Assembly: GCA_964575675.1 (NCBI GenBank) | Contig: CAZNRY010000156.1 | Span: forward strand, 1-9,968 | Source of the DNA: CAZNRY01 sp964575675 | GTDB lineage: Bacteria > Eisenbacteria > RBG-16-71-46 > CAIMUX01 > VGJL01 | DNA: 9,968 nucleotides | Reading direction: 5' to 3' | Shown: positions 5,850 through 9,968 of the stretch, in pieces | Layout of the letters: each line of letters begins with the position of its first letter | How positions within the stretch are numbered: position 1 is the stretch's first letter | The notes under the pieces: model-generated | The model's database searches: none | What the model was told of the DNA's origin: nothing | Seen by the model: only the letters and a program-made list of their open reading frames with translations | Position numbers and translations under genes: made by a program

Positions 5850-7226
5850 ATGAGGGAAGTCGGGCGTAACGATCCATGCCCCTGTGGCAGCGGGAAGAAG
5901 TACAAGCAGTGTCACCTCAGAAGCGAGGCGACTGCGCCCCCCTCCGACGCGGAACGCGCGGCGTCGTTTCACAGGAGGGACGGCGAGCTGGTGGGTCAGA
6001 TCCTCCGCCTTTCGCGTCAAGAATTCGGCGACGGATGGCTCGACGAATGCCTCGATGTTCTTGGGGTCGATCGGATCGAGTTCGAGCAATCGAGCTATCA
6101 CATCGTCGTGCCACTGTTGATCTACCATCTACCGACCCGCGAGCGCCTCCTGATCGATCTCTTTCTCGAATGGAATCGGAGCCGGCTCCTGGTCGATGAC
6201 TACGACTGGCTTGAAGCGCAACGACGAGCATGGCTCTCTGCCTGGGAAGTCCGGTCAGTCGAGCCGGGCATCGGCATGAGGATCGAGGATCTTCTAACCG
6301 GGGAGAGCCGATTTGTCCATGAGAAGGGCGCTTCGGGCGTGCTCGTGAATCGGGATACGATTCTCGCCCGCGTAATCGACCACGAGGGGCTCTCGGTCAT
6401 TGCTGGCTGCCACCCGCGGCAACTCCCGCCAGGATTCGCCGCCGAGTGGACCAAGCGGGCAAGAAGCTCTTGCCGTTCTCGGCGCAGCAAGATCCCCCCT
6501 GAGAGACTGCGGCAATCCGATGTGATCGTCCCGTTCTTCACGAGTTGGGGCGCCGCGGCGCGAGCCATGGACGAACGCCCCTTGCCGACCTTTGCCAACA
6601 CGGACGGGGATCCTCTACTCCTAACCACTGACCAGTTCCGAATCCCCCCCGGCAGACGTGAGGAGGTCGAGGGTAGGCTCGGCGCCGGCGAGGGCGTCGA
6701 GATCGATAGCGCACAGAGCGGCGGTACCCGCTTCACCTTCACCCGCCCCGGGAACACGCGAATCAAGAGTTGGGAAAACACGGTCGTCGGCAGCGCCCTG
6801 ATCTCAGGCGACGCGCTGCGCATCGAGACGAACTCCATCCGGCGAGCCGATGCATTGAGAGGGCGCATCGAGCAGGCTTGCGGGGACTTGATCGAGCACA
6901 AGGGACGGGTCCACAGCGATCCGAAAGCGCTGATGAAGAAGGATCCTAAGAGGAAGCGTGCCGTCGAGAAGACCCCGCCCGAGCTGATCCAGTATCTCCT
7001 CAAAGCCAGGATGCAGCACATGCGCGATTGGGTCGACGAGTCCGTGCCCGCGTTGGGAGGATTGACGCCCCGCCAGGCATCTGCGGATGTGAAGGCGCGC
7101 CGCAAACTCGATATCCTGCTCAAGGACTTCGAGAACCGTGAAGCTCGTCACCCTCGCGAGGAACAGATCGACATCGGCGAGCTGCGGAGGATCTTGGGGA
7201 TGGGCGACTCGGCTACGTCCGGATGA
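5850..7226 (+). CDS. SEC-C motif-containing protein
   Basis: A 458-residue soluble protein. Residues 6-23 (RNDPCPCGSGKKYKQCHL) form a SEC-C zinc motif, CxC(x8)CH with Cys10, Cys12, Cys21 and His22, as at the end of SecA, where it binds zinc and contacts SecB and ribosomes. Here the motif is at the N-terminus of an otherwise unrelated protein. The middle (about 40-345) is a large domain I cannot name; segments such as DLLTGESRFVHE (147-158) and LRIETNSIRRADALRGRIE (323-341) recur, from memory, in other long SEC-C proteins. A basic stretch (KKDPKRKR, 363-370) precedes a C-terminal tail with PALGGLTPRQA (400-410) and a helical run to about 430, resembling the short module shared by several SEC-C and Xre/MbcA-type proteins. 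AGGGG six bases before ATG 5850 supports the start. The molecular function is unknown. Confidence 0.88.
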   Translation: MREVGRNDPCPCGSGKKYKQCHLRSEATAPPSDAERAASFHRRDGELVGQILRLSRQEFGDGWLDECLDVLGVDRIEFEQSSYHIVVPLLIYHLPTRERLLIDLFLEWNRSRLLVDDYDWLEAQRRAWLSAWEVRSVEPGIGMRIEDLLTGESRFVHEKGASGVLVNRDTILARVIDHEGLSVIAGCHPRQLPPGFAAEWTKRARSSCRSRRSKIPPERLRQSDVIVPFFTSWGAAARAMDERPLPTFANTDGDPLLLTTDQFRIPPGRREEVEGRLGAGEGVEIDSAQSGGTRFTFTRPGNTRIKSWENTVVGSALISGDALRIETNSIRRADALRGRIEQACGDLIEHKGRVHSDPKALMKKDPKRKRAVEKTPPELIQYLLKARMQHMRDWVDESVPALGGLTPRQASADVKARRKLDILLKDFENREARHPREEQIDIGELRRILGMGDSATSG

Positions 7227-7266
7227 TGCCCTTGACCGGCAAGAACGCTCGCGTGCTGCCTGCCCG

Positions 7267-8463
7267 CTACTCCAAGGTCGTTTCCCCAAGCATCACGATC
7301 TCGAACGGCGGCAGTCCCGTAGAGATAGGTTGCGCCACGCCCGCCCAGGGCAGGCCGCTCGCCGCCACGAAGACGCGTAGCCCCGGCGCGGCGTAGGCGC
7401 GATCGCACACGACGAGCTGTCCGCAGGGGGTGACGGCGAGGTCGGCCAGTTCGAATCCGCCCGACTGATAGACGGTCGCGATCTTGGCGCCGGTCCGCCG
7501 GTCGAAGTTGACGAGCGACGTCACGAATGACGCATCGCTGATCGTCGCGTAGCCCGGCCCGTTCTCCGGAATCGCGAAGTCGAGCAGGTCTCCCCCGAGA
7601 TCCTGTTCCCGCGTGAGGAAGCCGGTCGAACGCCCGGTCGCCGGATCCACCATCTCGATCCCACCGTCCAGGACGCCGTACTCTCCCGATTCCGGGACGT
7701 AGATGACGAGCCCCAGGGGATCCGCGACCATCGGCGCCGAGGGATTCAATCCCTGTAAGACAATTCCCTGAACGCCTGCGATGGCCGAGTCCATGTCGAC
7801 GAGCGTGTCGGCCCTCGTGTCCACGACCGCGAGGTAGGAAGGAGGAATCGGCTTGTACGTCGCGCCGCCAAAGTCGATGCGCTGAATCGCAACATAGAGA
7901 TAGGGATCCATGTAGAGAAGGCGGTCCATGTCCGGGTTTCCGTCACCATCGGCGAATGCGGCGAGCGAGATCTCGCCGCGCGCGCTGCCGTCCCGGGGAT
8001 CGATGACAAGAACTGAGGCCGTTCCATTGCGGCTCACGTAGGCGCGATCGGATGCGGCGAAGGCGATGTCGTGGGGATTCGATCCCTCCCCGGTCGAGAA
8101 CTGCCGCACCGTCCGGAAGCCATCGTTGGAATCGATGACCTGGATGTTGTCTCCCCCGAGTCGATTGACGACGTAGAGCAGTCCGTCGTGGACCCGCGCC
8201 ACCGCATCGGAGTGGATCGATGTGACATCGAGCCGTGTCGTGAATGCCGAATCGGCATCGACGACGGAGACGGAGCCGGTCTGGAAGTCGCTCGTCAGAA
8301 CGAGAAGCCGCCCGCAAGGGGGAATCGGCGGTTCTGGCGCATTGTTGGTCGCCTTGTCGTCGCCGCAGCCTGCAAGCGAGAGTGCGAGGAGCGCGAGGAC
8401 AAGACATGAGCCGCAGAGTGCGCGACATTTCGTCGCTTCGCGTCCGATCCCTCCATGCTGCAT
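7267..8463 (-). CDS. Beta-propeller lipoprotein (YncE-like)
   Basis: A 398-residue lipoprotein. The signal peptide has a hydrophobic core at about 18-31 and a lipobox LAGC with Cys33 as the lipidated residue, followed by a low-complexity linker (GDDKATNNAPEPPIPP). The rest is made of repeated blades with the pattern of YncE/NHL propellers: SVSVVDAD (64-71), NIQVIDSNDG (106-115), SVLVIDPRDG (150-159), YLAVVDT (210-216), GIEMVDPATG (268-277) and SLVNFDRRTG (316-325). One loop, ADGDGNPDMD (171-180), looks like a calcium-binding loop. Such proteins usually sit in the outer membrane and bind partners or ligands. The ATG at 8463 is chosen because it begins a proper signal peptide and has AGGAG ten bases upstream; a longer upstream reading of this frame only runs into the receptor gene. 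The gene starts five bases after the TonB-receptor stop, so the two are almost certainly one operon. Confidence 0.9.
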   Translation of the reverse strand: MQHGGIGREATKCRALCGSCLVLALLALSLAGCGDDKATNNAPEPPIPPCGRLLVLTSDFQTGSVSVVDADSAFTTRLDVTSIHSDAVARVHDGLLYVVNRLGGDNIQVIDSNDGFRTVRQFSTGEGSNPHDIAFAASDRAYVSRNGTASVLVIDPRDGSARGEISLAAFADGDGNPDMDRLLYMDPYLYVAIQRIDFGGATYKPIPPSYLAVVDTRADTLVDMDSAIAGVQGIVLQGLNPSAPMVADPLGLVIYVPESGEYGVLDGGIEMVDPATGRSTGFLTREQDLGGDLLDFAIPENGPGYATISDASFVTSLVNFDRRTGAKIATVYQSGGFELADLAVTPCGQLVVCDRAYAAPGLRVFVAASGLPWAGVAQPISTGLPPFEIVMLGETTLE

Positions 8464-8468
8464 CCCCA

Positions 8469-9968
8469 CTAATCTCCTTTCCCGGCGGTCGGCCGAAAGA
8501 TCACATCGAAGGAGAGCGAACGACCCGGCAGGGGGAACCCCTCCACGTCGTCGGCTCGTTGGTTGGTCGCGTTCTGAATAGCGCAGGCTAGCTCGATTCG
8601 CCCCCGTGAGATCGCGTAACCGATCTCGATATCTTGAAGGGTTCGCGCACCTCGCCTCTTCCCCGGAGAGTTGTAGCGATCCCGATAGAAGGCAGATTCG
8701 TGATCGAGCCGATGAACCAGATGCACGGAGCGGAAGTCGACCCGCGTTTCGACCGCTCCCTTCCGACTCGGGATGTAGGGCAGTCGCCGCCCGTGATAGG
8801 TCGTGCTGGGACCCGCGTCCCGCGGGTCTTGCAGAGTCGCGGCGGCCAGTTGCTCGAGACGCAGATTCGAAGAAGCAGGTCGAAGCGCGAGCCGCAGCGT
8901 GAGCTCCGCCCCGTCGACCTTGGTCCGCTCGAGGTTTTGGGCACGGGTGGTTCGTTGGCTGTTCTGGATCCAGACGATCGCATCCTCCGTCCGCGTTTGG
9001 AAACCCGCGACCTCGATCTGCATCCGCATCGTTGCGCCGGCGGCGGACGGCCAGCGGAGGATCGCTCCCAGGTCGCGGCTCGAACCGCGTTCGGGGCGCA
9101 GCGACGGGTTTCCCGTCTGTACGCCGCCCCGTCCGAAGCGCTCCACAAAGGACGGGAGACGCCCGAACCTCCCCCATCCCCAACGGACGGAAAGCCCGCT
9201 TCCGATGAAGACCGAGCCGCCAAGACGCGGGGCGGCGAGGGAGAAGGCCGGCGCGCCGCGCTCTTCTGCAGCGGTCCAGCGTTGCGACCCGAAGAGATCG
9301 ATCTTGCCGCCGAGCGGTTGCGAGGCCGCTTCCACCGCGAGACTTCGCGAGTCGCGGCGCCGATCGGGTTCGACGGCGTCGGAGAGGAGATCCTCTTGAT
9401 CGACCTGCTCCCGCAAGAGGGATCCGTCGATGCGAAGCGCAGTCCGGCCGCGCGGGATCGCCGCGCCGAGACCGCCGTCGATTCCCTGCGCGAGAAAGCG
9501 GCTCCGCACATTGGCGCGGCCGAGACCGATCTCGCCGTCGAGGTTACGGAAGCGATCGAGCTCGTCCTGGCGCCTGAAAGCGAGTTTCCAGGCGAGGCCC
9601 GACGCATTCCCTCCCCGCGCGCCGAGATTCTGGAGCAGCCGGCGGAAGCGATCGTGCACGGAGCGTGTTTGACGGCTCTCGGTGCCGGGCACGCCGGAAT
9701 CCTTCCATAGACCCTGGATCAAGTAATCCACCGTGAACCTTCCCGGGCCGCCAGACGGGCTCCATCGCGCGCGGGCGAGCAGATCGCGTTGTTCGAGAGC
9801 GTTGTTCGAGCGCCGCACGATCCGATCGTCCGCCGACTCGAAGGGCGTCGATCCGCGGTTGAGGTACGGATAGTCCCCGCGGCTGGCCATTGTTCCCCCA
9901 GAGAGCAAGAAGGAGAGCGGGCCGCGCGTGATCCCGCAGGCCGCGGAGAACGATCGCGATCCGAATGA
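8469..9968 (-). CDS. TonB-dependent outer-membrane receptor, 5' end outside window
   Basis: The frame is open to the right edge, so the N-terminus (signal peptide, TonB box and plug) is not seen; 499 residues of the beta-barrel are. Features of the family are the barrel entry segment with SRGDYPYLNRGSTPF (near visible residues 27-41), the FGRLPSFVERFG...GNPSLRPERG stretch that nearly all these receptors share, alternating amphipathic strands throughout, and the ending QNATNQ...FPLPGRSLSFDVIFRP. These proteins take up metal chelates, cobalamin or glycans using energy from TonB-ExbBD. The barrel reads closest to BtuB-type receptors, but substrate cannot be set from the barrel. The gene is followed at five bases by the beta-propeller lipoprotein gene. 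No frameshift is visible. Confidence 0.9.
   Translation of the reverse strand, partial: SFGSRSFSAACGITRGPLSFLLSGGTMASRGDYPYLNRGSTPFESADDRIVRRSNNALEQRDLLARARWSPSGGPGRFTVDYLIQGLWKDSGVPGTESRQTRSVHDRFRRLLQNLGARGGNASGLAWKLAFRRQDELDRFRNLDGEIGLGRANVRSRFLAQGIDGGLGAAIPRGRTALRIDGSLLREQVDQEDLLSDAVEPDRRRDSRSLAVEAASQPLGGKIDLFGSQRWTAAEERGAPAFSLAAPRLGGSVFIGSGLSVRWGWGRFGRLPSFVERFGRGGVQTGNPSLRPERGSSRDLGAILRWPSAAGATMRMQIEVAGFQTRTEDAIVWIQNSQRTTRAQNLERTKVDGAELTLRLALRPASSNLRLEQLAAATLQDPRDAGPSTTYHGRRLPYIPSRKGAVETRVDFRSVHLVHRLDHESAFYRDRYNSPGKRRGARTLQDIEIGYAISRGRIELACAIQNATNQRADDVEGFPLPGRSLSFDVIFRPTAGKGD
8474..8478 (-). promoter_or_regulatory. Ribosome binding site for the lipoprotein gene
   Basis: On the minus strand AGGAG, within AAAGGAGA, lies ten bases before ATG 8463 and inside the last codons of the receptor gene. 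It decides the lipoprotein start and shows tight coupling of the two genes. Confidence 0.7.

Noticed and set aside
7227..7266. Possible terminator between the convergent SEC-C and lipoprotein genes
   Set aside because: Only a four-base GGCA/TGCC pairing with a long loop and no T-run is present.
8464..9183. Longer version of the lipoprotein frame beginning far upstream
   Set aside because: The extension is arginine-rich, lies wholly inside the receptor gene, and would bury the signal peptide and lipobox in the middle of the protein.
8634..9710. Plus-strand open frame of 358 codons opposite the TonB receptor
   Set aside because: The receptor frame shows clear family motifs across the same interval, and this frame has none.

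Overview
This GC-rich window carries eight protein-coding genes or parts of genes plus one gene remnant, packed tightly on both strands. No RNA gene, CRISPR array, insertion sequence or phage module was seen, and no stretch longer than 300 bases lacks a gene. The mix is a TonB-dependent outer-membrane receptor, a lipoprotein with a clear lipobox, SEC-C and B3/B4 proteins and an RpiB-DeoC fusion. It points to a diderm bacterium of high GC content. A deltaproteobacterial, myxobacterial or FCB/Eisenbacteria-like lineage would fit, but that is an inference from gene content and not a placement.

Left part (1-2925). A minus-strand gene runs off the left edge and encodes ribose-5-phosphate isomerase B joined in frame to the start of deoxyribose-phosphate aldolase through a linker with four evenly spaced cysteines. 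Behind it is a plus-strand remnant of a GNAT acetyltransferase. Next is a minus-strand polytopic membrane protein of 603 residues that resembles GT-C-type glycosyltransferases.

Middle part (2992-5816). The minus-strand gene here encodes an uncharacterised 424-residue protein whose C-terminal half carries the motif series of a RelA/SpoT-type nucleotidyltransferase, including both acidic catalytic positions, but with no visible HD hydrolase part. It could be cotranscribed with the membrane protein 66 bases downstream. Diverging from it on the plus strand is a two-gene unit with an 11-base overlap. The first gene fuses a rhodanese-like domain that lacks its cysteine to a TehB-like methyltransferase. 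The second is a free-standing B3/B4 (PheT editing-like) protein. A SEC-C zinc-motif protein follows 33 bases later and may be in the same transcript.

Right part (7267-9968). A minus-strand pair that converges on the SEC-C gene encodes a TonB-dependent receptor, cut at its N-terminal side by the window edge, and a beta-propeller lipoprotein that starts 5 bases after it. Together they look like a surface uptake or sensing unit whose substrate cannot be read from this sequence.

The most interesting candidates are the RelA/SpoT-like protein diverging from a B3/B4 gene, and the RpiB-DeoC fusion with an altered catalytic position and a cysteine-cluster linker.
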